Source: an uncultured Gemmiger sp. (lineage in GTDB: Bacteria; Bacillota; Clostridia; Oscillospirales; Ruminococcaceae). From it: a stretch of DNA of 64,000 nt. Position numbers and translations under genes: made by a program. The notes below the pieces were generated by a model that did no database searches, was not told the origin of the DNA, and saw nothing but the letters and a program-made list of their open reading frames with translations. Location: the NCBI GenBank assembly GCA_944388215.1, contig CALXHT010000006.1:19896-83895 (forward strand). The letters run 5' to 3'. Shown in pieces: positions 1 to 6,838 of the stretch; the first letter of the stretch is position 1; each line of letters starts with the position of its first letter.

Positions 1-1248
1 CATGATACCGGGCACGCCGCAGCCGGTGCCCACCAGCATGGGGATGAAGCTCTTGCCCGAGAGGCCGAACTTGCGGAAGATGCGGTCCATGATGAAGGCG
101 ACGCGGGCCATGTAGCCGATGTCCTCCAGGATGGAGAGCATCAGGAACAGCACCAGCATCTGGGGCACGAAGCCCAGCACGGCGCCGACGCCGGCCACGA
201 TGCCGTCATTGATGAGCCCCACCAGCCAGTCGGCGCAGCCGATGGAAACAAGGAAACCTTCCACCGCCGGAGGCACGATCTCGCCGAAGAGGACGTCGTT
301 GGTCCAGTCGGTGGCCATGGTGCCGAAGGAGAAGCCGGTGCTGCCCATGGCGATGGTGTAGATGGCCGCCATGATCACCGCGAAGATGGGCAGCGCCAGG
401 ATGCGGTTGGTGACGATGCGGTCGATCTTGTCCGACAGGGTCAGGTGCTCGGTGCGGGCCTTTTTCTTCACCGACCGGCTGACCACCGTGTTGATGTAGG
501 CGTAGCGCTGGTTGGTGATGATGCTCTCGGCGTCGTCGTCCATCTCCTTCTCGCAGTCGGCGACGTGCTCGTCGATGTGGCGCAGCAGTTCCGGGTCCAG
601 CCCCAGCTCGGCCTGGACCTTGTCGTCCCGCTCGAACAGCTTGACGGCGTACCACCGCAGGAACCGCGGCTCCACCTTGCCCTGGATGGACTCCTCGATG
701 TGGGCGATGGCGTGCTCCACGCTGCCGGTAAAGACGTGGGGCAGCTCGCCCACCTTGCCCTCTTTGGCGGCCTGGACGGCCAGCTCCGCCGCCTGGCGGC
801 TGCCCTCGCCCTTCAGGGCACTGATCTCGATGGCTTCGCAGCCCAGCTCCTTGCTCAGGCGCTTGAGGTCGATCTTATCCCCGTTTTTGCGCACCAGGTC
901 GATCATGTTCACCGCCATGACCACCGGGATGCCCAGTTCGATGAGCTGGGTGGTCAGGTAGAGGTTGCGCTCGATGTTGGTGCCGTCGATGATGTTGAGG
1001 ATGGCGTCGGGCTTTTCCCCCACCAGGTAGCCGCGGGCCACCACTTCCTCCAGCGTGTAGGGCGAGAGGGAATAGATGCCGGGCAGGTCCTGGATGACCA
1101 CGTCGTTGTGGCCCTTGAGGCGGCCCTCCTTCTTTTCCACCGTGACGCCGGGCCAGTTGCCCACGTACTGGTTGGAGCCGGTCAGATCATTGAACAGCGT
1201 GGTCTTGCCGCAGTTCGGGTTGCCGGCCAGTGCGATCTTGATTGCCAT
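1..1248 (-). CDS. feoB: Ferrous iron transport protein B, 3' part outside the window
   Basis: GTP-coupled inner-membrane Fe(II) permease. The visible 416 codons begin MAIKIALAGNPNCGKTT (G1/P-loop), followed by DLPGIYSL (G3), NMID (G4), the helical domain and the first Gate membrane segments; the reading ends inside the GTGCGVPGIM core motif, so about a third of the protein lies beyond the left edge. The ATG has an AAAGGGG ribosome site. It is the last gene seen of a three-gene operon, after two small FeoA proteins, and should be iron-repressed through the operator-like palindromes upstream of the operon. Identity is certain; only the C-terminus is unseen. Confidence 0.97.
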   Translation of the reverse strand, partial: MAIKIALAGNPNCGKTTLFNDLTGSNQYVGNWPGVTVEKKEGRLKGHNDVVIQDLPGIYSLSPYTLEEVVARGYLVGEKPDAILNIIDGTNIERNLYLTTQLIELGIPVVMAVNMIDLVRKNGDKIDLKRLSKELGCEAIEISALKGEGSRQAAELAVQAAKEGKVGELPHVFTGSVEHAIAHIEESIQGKVEPRFLRWYAVKLFERDDKVQAELGLDPELLRHIDEHVADCEKEMDDDAESIITNQRYAYINTVVSRSVKKKARTEHLTLSDKIDRIVTNRILALPIFAVIMAAIYTIAMGSTGFSFGTMATDWTNDVLFGEIVPPAVEGFLVSIGCADWLVGLINDGIVAGVGAVLGFVPQMLVLFLMLSILEDIGYMARVAFIMDRIFRKFGLSGKSFIPMLVGTGCGVPGIM

Positions 1249-1296
1249 TGCCAAAATACCCCTTTCTCTATGCCTGGAACCAGGCGCCTGCTTTGG

Positions 1297-1518
1297 TCAC
1301 TCGACTTCCACCATGGCGGCGTCGGCCTTGCGGATGCTCAGTTCATAGTTGCGCACCGTCAGTTCCAGCGGGTCCCCCAGTGGTGCCACCTTGCGCAGGT
1401 ACACCTGGGTGCCCTTGGTCAGACCCATATCCATGATGCGCCGCCGCACCGGGCCTTCGCCGTGCAGCCGCACCACCGTGGCGGTCTGCCCCACCTTGAG
1501 ATCTTTCAACGTTTTCAT
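1297..1518 (-). CDS. feoA: FeoA domain protein (second of two)
   Basis: Small SH3-like cytosolic partner of FeoB, 73 residues, the usual FeoA size. It reads MKTLKDLKVGQTATVVRL, has the RRRIMDMGLTKGTQV core that typifies FeoA, and ends with the ELSIRKADA strand. It lies between the other feoA and feoB (48 bp before feoB) and must be cotranscribed with them. FeoA proteins are thought to modulate FeoB activity and are not permeases themselves. Confidence 0.93.
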   Translation of the reverse strand: MKTLKDLKVGQTATVVRLHGEGPVRRRIMDMGLTKGTQVYLRKVAPLGDPLELTVRNYELSIRKADAAMVEVE

Positions 1519-1572
1519 ACCACAGTACCTCCCCGTATATTCCGGCCCGGGGTGTTGCCCGGGCGGGTTGCT

Positions 1573-1785
1573 TCAGCCCACCAGAATGCGCATGGCCAGC
1601 GTTTTGTCCAGCGCAATACGGCTTTCCTTGACCTGCAGGATCAGGTTGCCGCCCAGTACGTTCACCACCGTCACACTGGCTCCCACCACGAACCCCAGCT
1701 CCGCCAGGTGCTGGCGCACCTCGTCCCGGCCGGTGATCCGGCAGATGCGGACGGTCTGCCCCGCCTGTGCCATCGTCAGCGGCAT
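1573..1785 (-). CDS. feoA: FeoA domain protein (first of two)
   Basis: 70-residue FeoA-type protein starting MPLTMAQAGQTVRICRI with the core HLAELGFVVGASVTVVN and a C-terminal SRIALDKTLAMRILV strand. It differs clearly from the second FeoA 54 bp downstream, so the pair is an old duplication and not a recent tandem copy. It is the first gene of the feo operon, about 225 nt downstream of the promoter; that long leader carries two extra operator-like palindromes. Confidence 0.9.
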   Translation of the reverse strand: MPLTMAQAGQTVRICRITGRDEVRQHLAELGFVVGASVTVVNVLGGNLILQVKESRIALDKTLAMRILVG

Positions 1786-1820
1786 GGTTGTTCCCTCCTT
1801 TGTCGGTTTGCATTTTGTTG

Positions 1821-2011
1821 TTAGTTTTAACTAATCATCGAGCCCAAAAGAAACGCCGCAGCAGGGCGGCGTTGGACCCAGTCAAAGTTAGCTATAGCTA
1901 ATCATTTGCTTTGAGAAAGCCGCGCCACACGGGAGGTCCTCCGCACGGCACGGTCCTTCTTGGGAAAACAGGGCGTACACCCTGTGTCTGGCTTGGTTAG
2001 TTTTTTCTAAC
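1821..2011 (-). promoter_or_regulatory. Three TTAG-N6-CTAA operator-like palindromes upstream of feo
   Basis: The palindromes are TTAGTTTTAACTAA (1821-1834), TTAGCTATAGCTAA (1888-1901) and TTAGTTTTTTCTAA (1997-2010, extended to GTTAG/CTAAC at 1996-2011). The half sites match the TTAG/CTAA arms of DtxR/IdeR/MntR-type boxes. The third sits at the transcription start of the feo promoter, where a bound repressor would block initiation; the other two lie inside the transcribed leader. A hairpin (1852-1859 with 1866-1873) lies between the first two. The regulator gene is not in the window. Confidence 0.65.
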
Positions 2012-2017
2012 ACCGAT

Positions 2018-2046
2018 ACTATACCACGGTGCCCGGGGATTGTCAA
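2018..2046 (-). promoter_or_regulatory. Promoter of the feo operon
   Basis: Minus-strand TTGACA (2041-2046), 17-bp spacer, TATAGT (2018-2023). This is a near-consensus sigma-A promoter, immediately followed by the GTTAG/CTAAC palindrome. Confidence 0.85.
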
Positions 2047-2061
2047 CGGGGATCGCAAAAA

Positions 2062-2096
2062 AAATCACAAAAAAAGAGAGGGGCCAAGCCCCTCCC
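2062..2096 (-). terminator. Rho-independent terminator of rubrerythrin
   Basis: On the minus strand GAGGGGC (2088-2094) pairs with GCCCCTC (2078-2084) and is followed by a long U tract (2061-2075). It separates rubrerythrin from the feo promoter. Confidence 0.85.
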
Positions 2097-2107
2097 TTTG
2101 GGAGAAA

Positions 2108-2650
2108 TCAGTAGTTGCTGCTCTTGAGCTCGAAATAGGCCTGGGGATGGGCGCAGACCGGGCATTTCACCGGCGCGTGCTGGCCGATGTAGATATACCC
2201 GCAGTTGCGGCACTGCCAGACCTGCTCGGTCTCCCGGGCGAAGACCTTGCCGGCCTCGATGTTGGCGGCCAGGGCCTTGTAGCGCTCCTCGTGCTCCTTC
2301 TCGATGGAGGCCACCATGGTGAAGAGGGCCGCGATCTGGTCAAAGCCCTCCTCCTTGGCCTCGGCGGCCATCCGCGGATACATGGAGGTGTGCTCCTCGT
2401 TCTCGCCGGCGGCGGCCATCTTCAGGCAGGTCAGGGTGTCGGGGATCTCGCCGTTCTCCATCAGGAGCTTGAACCAGATCTTGGCATGCTCCTTCTCGTT
2501 GTTGGCGGTGGCGTCAAAGATGGAGGCAATCTGCTCATAGCCTTCCTTCTTGGCCTTGGATGCAAAGTAGGTGTACTTGTTGCGGGCCTGGCTTTCGCCG
2601 GCAAACGCTTCCCACAAATTTTTCTCGGTCTTGCTACCCTTGAGTTCCAT
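2108..2650 (-). CDS. rbr: Rubrerythrin
   Basis: Cytosolic non-heme diiron peroxidase that detoxifies H2O2 in anaerobes using rubredoxin/NADH electrons. At 180 residues it has normal length. The N-terminal ferritin-like four-helix domain carries ESQARNKY, the NNEKEHAK motif and a second IEKEHEER motif; the C-terminal rubredoxin-like domain has CRNCGY and CPVC. Ribosome site GGAGG. It diverges from a perR-type regulator across a 205-bp region with a perfect 7-1-7 Per box, so peroxide induction is expected. Confidence 0.96.
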   Translation of the reverse strand: MELKGSKTEKNLWEAFAGESQARNKYTYFASKAKKEGYEQIASIFDATANNEKEHAKIWFKLLMENGEIPDTLTCLKMAAAGENEEHTSMYPRMAAEAKEEGFDQIAALFTMVASIEKEHEERYKALAANIEAGKVFARETEQVWQCRNCGYIYIGQHAPVKCPVCAHPQAYFELKSSNY

Positions 2651-2714
2651 ATTACTTACCTCCGTTTTATAGAATTCGTTCTGTTATTTCAAGAACCTGT
2701 CTTGCTATAGCCTC

Positions 2715-2742
2715 ATTATATCATATTTTTTTACTCTGTCAA
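2715..2742 (-). promoter_or_regulatory. Rubrerythrin promoter
   Basis: Minus-strand TTGACA (2737-2742), 16-bp spacer, TATAAT (2715-2720). The Per box begins 9 bp upstream of the -35 element. Confidence 0.88.
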
Positions 2743-2751
2743 GCCTATTTT

Positions 2752-2766
2752 TAAGAATTATTCTTA
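2752..2766. promoter_or_regulatory. Per/Fur-type box between rubrerythrin and perR
   Basis: TAAGAATTATTCTTA is a perfect 7-1-7 inverted repeat, the layout of PerR and Fur boxes. A second, weaker copy (TAAGATAAAGTCTTA, 2821-2835) overlaps the start region of the perR transcript. One regulator could therefore control both divergent genes. Confidence 0.75.
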
Positions 2767-2785
2767 TTATTTGAAAAATTGCCTG

Positions 2786-2814
2786 TTGACAAAAATCAAG
2801 AAATCGTGTATTGT
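2786..2814 (+). promoter_or_regulatory. perR promoter
   Basis: TTGACA (2786-2791), 17-bp spacer, TATTGT (2809-2814), followed by the weaker Per box, which suggests autoregulation. Confidence 0.75.
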
Positions 2815-2855
2815 ATCTTTTAAGATAAAGTCTTATTCAGGAAGGAGGCCCGCCC

Positions 2856-3230
2856 ATGACCCGCCAAAAAGCGCTGATTCTGAAAATCATGCATCAGCAG
2901 CGCCCGCAGCACCTGACGGCAGACGAGATTTTTTGTCACGCCCGCCAGCAGATGCCCCACATCGCCCGCGGCACCGTGTATCGCAATCTCAAACTGATGG
3001 AGCGCGACGGGGAAGTCGCCCATCTGGAAATGGCCGGTGGTCCGGACCGCTATGACTGCAATCCCGTCCCCCACGGACACCTTTTGTGTGACGGCTGCGG
3101 TGAACTGACCGACCTGCCGGTGGTGGGACTGATCCGTGAAGTGGAAGCAGCCATCGGCACCGAAGTGCGCGGCTACACGCTGACCATCCACTATCTGTGT
3201 CCCCATTGCCGCTCCAAAAACGCACAATGA
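2856..3230 (+). CDS. perR: Fur-family peroxide regulator, PerR type
   Basis: 124-residue Fur-family repressor. The winged helix carries HIARGTVYRNL, whose His is the counterpart of the oxidisable PerR His37. The metal site has RYDC, HGHLLC and TDLP; the Asp in the last motif is the PerR signature, where Fur proteins carry Glu. Two CxxC pairs (CDGC, CPHC) form the structural zinc site. It is transcribed away from rubrerythrin with a Per box between them. It should act as a metal-dependent repressor relieved by H2O2. PerR is preferred to Fur on the Asp and on the neighbour. Confidence 0.88.
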   Translation: MTRQKALILKIMHQQRPQHLTADEIFCHARQQMPHIARGTVYRNLKLMERDGEVAHLEMAGGPDRYDCNPVPHGHLLCDGCGELTDLPVVGLIREVEAAIGTEVRGYTLTIHYLCPHCRSKNAQ

Positions 3231-3311
3231 CCCTTCTGCGCCGTACGGCTTGCCGTGCGGCGCTTTTTGCGGTATACTGGCCTTATTATAAAGGAAGCGG
3301 GGTACATTCTT

Positions 3312-4406
3312 ATGGCGAAACAGCGCGACGGCGTTCTGGATGCCATGCGCGGCATCGGCATCGTGCTGATGGTGGTGGGACATTCGGGGTTTGCGGGCAC
3401 AGCCTACATCTATCTCTTCCACATGGCGCTGTTTTTTATGCTCAGCGGGTATTTTTTCCGGCTGGGGGAGGGGCTTTCGGGGCTGCGGCATTTCTGTGTG
3501 CGGCGGCTGCTCTCCCTGTGGCTGCCCTTTGTGGCCGCCAACACCGTCTTCACGGCCTGCAACAACCTCTTTCTGAAGCTGAACATCCTCACAAACGATG
3601 CACGGATCCTCGATCTGCCCGGCAACCAGATCACCACCCCTGTGACCCTCAAGGACATCGTGGGCCGCACCGTCCACTGGTGCGTCTTTGACGGCGGCAC
3701 CCAGCTGGGCGGGGCGCTCTGGTTCGTCCAGGCGCTGTTCCAGATCTCCATCGTCTATGCGGTGGTGGAGTTCGCCCTGCGCAAACTGCTGGCCGGCCGG
3801 GATACCCTGCTGCCCCAGGGGTTTGTGGCAGGGGTGCTGCTGATCCTGGGCTGGCAGTGCTCCCGCACGGGCTGGAACGTCTGGGGGCTGGGCATCGCCG
3901 CCAGCGGCTACAGCCTGTTTTACCTGGGCGTGCTGGTCCGCCGCGTCGGACAGCCTGCCCGCACTCCCGCTGTACGGGTGGGGCTGGCCGCGGCCGCCGC
4001 GCTGGTTCTGGCGCTGCTGCTGCCCTTCGGTTCGGTGGGGCTGGCCGCCAACCAGTACCCCAGTTGGCTGTTTTTGCTAATGGCCAGCGCCGCCGGCTGG
4101 ATTCTCGTCTATGAGTGCGCCCACCTGGCCACCCTGCTGCCCCCGCTGGGCAAAACCCTGGCCGCCCTGGGCCGGGCCACCATGCCCATCGTCATCCTGC
4201 ATTTTCTCAGCTTCAAGCTGGTGAGCTGGGTAGGATTGCAACTCACCGGCGGCGAGAGCTATCTTCTGGCGGCCTTCCCCACCCTCTTCACCGGCGGGGC
4301 CTGGTGGCTGGCTTACACAGTTGTCGGTCTGGCGCTGCCGCTGCTGGCCTACCAGCCCTACCGGGCCGTGAAGCAGGCCATTCTGAAGAAAGGGAGGCCG
4401 TCCTGA
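3312..4406 (+). CDS. Acyltransferase 3 family membrane protein
   Basis: 364-residue polytopic membrane O-acyltransferase of the OafA/WecH type. It starts MAKQRDGVLDAMRGIGI, followed by the VVGHSGF segment with the family's conserved His, then about ten hydrophobic helices. The ATG is preceded by AAGGAAGCGGGG; an in-frame upstream ATG at 3255 has no good ribosome site. Family members transfer acetyl or succinyl groups to sugars or glycans; the acceptor cannot be told. Its stop overlaps the next start by one base (TGATG), so the two genes are translationally coupled. Confidence 0.85.
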   Translation: MAKQRDGVLDAMRGIGIVLMVVGHSGFAGTAYIYLFHMALFFMLSGYFFRLGEGLSGLRHFCVRRLLSLWLPFVAANTVFTACNNLFLKLNILTNDARILDLPGNQITTPVTLKDIVGRTVHWCVFDGGTQLGGALWFVQALFQISIVYAVVEFALRKLLAGRDTLLPQGFVAGVLLILGWQCSRTGWNVWGLGIAASGYSLFYLGVLVRRVGQPARTPAVRVGLAAAAALVLALLLPFGSVGLAANQYPSWLFLLMASAAGWILVYECAHLATLLPPLGKTLAALGRATMPIVILHFLSFKLVSWVGLQLTGGESYLLAAFPTLFTGGAWWLAYTVVGLALPLLAYQPYRAVKQAILKKGRPS

Positions 4407-4987
4407 TGGCCAAGGAATACTTCCAGGGGGAGGTCTTTGACGCCCTGGACCCCGGCAGCGTGCTGCGCGGGGTGGAATACAACGACTGCACTTTCAAGAA
4501 CTGCCGCTGGGACGGCGTGCGCATTGAGAACTGCAGTTTTCTCTCCTGCACCTTCGAGCACTGCACCTGGAGCGGCGTGGTTTTCAGTTTCAGCCAGATG
4601 AGCGACGCCTGGTTTTCCGGCTGCGCCTTCCGGTCGGTGGCCTGGGGTGGGCTGCAGGGACGCAGCGCCCTGGTGCAGCCCTTCGGCAAGGCGGAGCGGT
4701 GCGAGTTCCGGTACAATGAATTTTCCGGCATGACGCTGACCCGGTTTGATTTTTCCAGCTGCCGGTTCGGGGACTGCACCTTTGACGACTGCAAACTGGC
4801 GGGGGCGGATTTCCGCGGCGTACCGCTGGGCCGCACCCAGTTCAGCCGGTGCGATCTGGAGAAGGCGGATTTCCGGGAGGCCACCGACTACGCCATCGAC
4901 CCCACCGACAACAGGCTGCGGGGGGCGCGGTTCAGCTTCCCCGACGTGGTGGCGCTGCTGAGCGGCTTCGGGCTGAAAATCGAATAA
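4406..4987 (+). CDS. Pentapeptide-repeat protein, Qnr/MfpA-like fold
   Basis: 193-residue protein made of tandem pentapeptide repeats with Phe or Leu at the centre and many Cys at the flanking position (CTFKNC, CSFLSC, CTFEHC, CRFGDC, CTFDDC, then ADFRG and ADFRE). This predicts a right-handed quadrilateral beta helix. The C-terminus (AIDPTDNRLRGARF, then a helix) resembles the end of Qnr-like proteins of Gram-positives. Some relatives mimic DNA and protect gyrase from quinolones; that role here is only a possibility. Coupled to the acyltransferase upstream. Confidence 0.82.
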   Translation: MAKEYFQGEVFDALDPGSVLRGVEYNDCTFKNCRWDGVRIENCSFLSCTFEHCTWSGVVFSFSQMSDAWFSGCAFRSVAWGGLQGRSALVQPFGKAERCEFRYNEFSGMTLTRFDFSSCRFGDCTFDDCKLAGADFRGVPLGRTQFSRCDLEKADFREATDYAIDPTDNRLRGARFSFPDVVALLSGFGLKIE

Positions 4988-4996
4988 CGGCAAAAA

Positions 4997-5026
4997 GCGG
5001 CAAAAAATTTTGCCGCTTTTGTTTTT
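4997..5026 (+). terminator. Rho-independent terminator
   Basis: GCGGCAAAA (4997-5005) pairs with TTTTGCCGC (5008-5016), followed by TTTTGTTTTT. It ends the acyltransferase/pentapeptide transcript. Confidence 0.88.
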
Positions 5027-5096
5027 GTATGACACAAACGGGACCCCGGCGGCGTTATAAGGGTGAAAAGACTCCCACGAAAGGAAGTGATCCGGT

Positions 5097-5588
5097 ATGC
5101 AGACCGAGCAGGACCTGGAAAAGCTGGTGCGTGCCTACACCCCACCGCTGCTGCGCTACTGTACGGCGCTGCTGGGCAGCGAGGCCGACGCCCAGGACGC
5201 CGTGCAGACCACCTTTGTGAAGGCCTGGCTCCACCGCCACCGGCTGCGGGGCGGCGGGCAGGACAACGAGCGGGCCTGGCTGTACCGCATCGCCTACCGC
5301 ACGGCGCTGGATATGCTGCGGGCCGCCAGACGGGCGGAGCAGCGCAAGGCACCCGAACCGCCTCCGCCGCCCGACCCCGGCATCCGCGAAAGTCTGCGGG
5401 ATGCCCTGGGCACGCTGGACCCGCTGGACCGGGCGCTGGTACTGGAGCGGGTGCTGGACGGCATGGACTACGCCACCCTGGCTAAGATCCATCACCGGCC
5501 GGAGAGTTACCTGCGCACCCGCTACCACCGGGCCAAAGGAAAACTGGCCGCACTTTTGGAAAAGGAGGGATTTTGCCATGACACCTGA
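5097..5588 (+). CDS. ECF-type RNA polymerase sigma factor (first)
   Basis: 163-residue group-4 sigma factor. Region 2 reads YCTALLGSEADAQDAVQTTF then KAWLHR and RAWLYRIAYRTALD; a Pro-rich linker follows, then region 4 (LDRALVLERVLDGMDYATLA, then YLRTRYHRAKGKL). Ribosome site AAGGAAGTGA. The downstream gene, a single-pass membrane protein, overlaps it by 11 bp and is the likely anti-sigma factor. The target regulon may include the exporter genes that follow, but no ECF promoter could be assigned. Confidence 0.92.
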   Translation: MQTEQDLEKLVRAYTPPLLRYCTALLGSEADAQDAVQTTFVKAWLHRHRLRGGGQDNERAWLYRIAYRTALDMLRAARRAEQRKAPEPPPPPDPGIRESLRDALGTLDPLDRALVLERVLDGMDYATLAKIHHRPESYLRTRYHRAKGKLAALLEKEGFCHDT

Positions 5589-6642
5589 CCGCGACGAAGC
5601 CCTGCTGCGCCGTGCGCTGCAGGAAGGACTGCACCCCGCCGAGACCGACCTCTGGCCCGCGGTGGCCCAGGCGCTGCCCGCCGGGGAAAAGCGCCAGAAA
5701 CGGCGGACCCGGGCCCTGCGGCTGGCGGTATGCATCGGGGCGCCGCTGCTGCTGGCCGCCGGTGCCCTGCTGGGCCGGGTACAGTTCACCAACCTGCGCA
5801 CCAACCCCCGCCCCAGCTTTGCCCCCGAAAACAACACCGGCTACGCTATCCAGTATGACCAGACCGCCTATGAATTGCCCGACGAACTGATGGATTCTTT
5901 GATGGCGCACTATAATGACGAATGGGACGCCGACGGGATGCCGCCGATGCATACCTCCTGCGGCGGGCGCAATCTTCCTCCGAAATACGGTCCCGGCGGC
6001 CGAGGCTATGACAGCTGGGCCGACCTGACCGAGGCCACCGGCCTGCCCCTTTTGCGAAACGATCTTCTGGACAGCGGTACGCCGGATAACGCCGTTCATT
6101 TGATTCCCGATTCCGATAAAATCCCACGTCCCGACAACTGGGAAAACCTCACCATCGACGAATGCAATGCTTTCTACGATGCCTATTTTGAAGAACTGTG
6201 GCGTCTGGCCGGTGACTTCCCTGCCGGTTTTACCGTGGAGTGGGCCGAATCGACTCCGCAGTACCTTTATCCCCGCCGGGTGGATGTGCTGAGCAATGGA
6301 TTCCAGGTGGAAACCCAGGCCCACGTGCTTCTCGCCTCTGCGAGCCAGGCGGCCGGGACCACTGCGCCCAACCACAGTGTCTACTTTGACAAAAAGGCTG
6401 CGCTGATCTGGGAAGTGGAAGAATACACGACCCCTTCCGGCATTACTGCGTTGCTGCCGCTATGCACCAGCAACGGCAAGACTTCTCCCTGGCTGAATTC
6501 TTACGCTTTCTTTGAGCAGAATGGAATTTTCTACAGCCTGGCAGTAAATTATCCCAACAGTTTTGAAGATGTGGACGATGCCGGTGCAGCCGCCCGCGAC
6601 GTCCTGAAGGAAGTGCTGGACAGCTTCGAGCCTGCCGCATAA
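5578..6642 (+). CDS. Putative membrane anti-sigma factor
   Basis: 354 residues: an N-terminal cytoplasmic part of about 45 residues (DEALLRRALQEGLHP, then KRQKRRTRALRL), one membrane segment (CIGAPLLLAAGALLG) and a long extracytoplasmic domain of unknown fold. The start is the ATG inside the sigma gene. The topology and the overlap with a sigma gene are typical of anti-sigma factors; there is no HxxxCxxC zinc motif. I recognise no family for the outer domain. Function rests on context. Confidence 0.6.
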   Translation: MTPDRDEALLRRALQEGLHPAETDLWPAVAQALPAGEKRQKRRTRALRLAVCIGAPLLLAAGALLGRVQFTNLRTNPRPSFAPENNTGYAIQYDQTAYELPDELMDSLMAHYNDEWDADGMPPMHTSCGGRNLPPKYGPGGRGYDSWADLTEATGLPLLRNDLLDSGTPDNAVHLIPDSDKIPRPDNWENLTIDECNAFYDAYFEELWRLAGDFPAGFTVEWAESTPQYLYPRRVDVLSNGFQVETQAHVLLASASQAAGTTAPNHSVYFDKKAALIWEVEEYTTPSGITALLPLCTSNGKTSPWLNSYAFFEQNGIFYSLAVNYPNSFEDVDDAGAAARDVLKEVLDSFEPAA

Positions 6643-6715
6643 CAAGCCGCAGAAGCAGGGCCGCGAAAAATGACGTGTTCACACCCCGCATTCACAATTT
6701 AGCCAAATTTATACA

Positions 6716-6756
6716 GCGATATGTCTGCCTGTGCAGGCATATCGCCATTTTTGTGT
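6716..6756 (+). terminator. Rho-independent terminator after the first ECF module
   Basis: GCGATA (6716-6721) pairs with TATCGC (6740-6745), with an inner TGCCT/AGGCA stem, followed by CATTTTTGTGTTTT. The exporter genes downstream should therefore have their own promoter, which I could not place with confidence. Confidence 0.75.
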
Positions 6757-6838
6757 TTTGAACAAAATTTGTACACAATTTCGCGCTACACTGGGGAAGT
6801 AAAAATCCGCCTCAGGCGAAGGGAGCTTCGGAACATTT

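Noticed and set aside
2671..2682. Second Per box AGAATTCGTTCT in the rubrerythrin leader
   Set aside because: The symmetry is only four bases per arm, too weak beside the perfect 7-1-7 box nearby.
6758..6792. Sigma-A promoter for the MacA-like gene
   Set aside because: TTGTAC and TACACT are present but only 12 bp apart, and TTGAAC to TACACT is 23 bp; neither spacing is acceptable.
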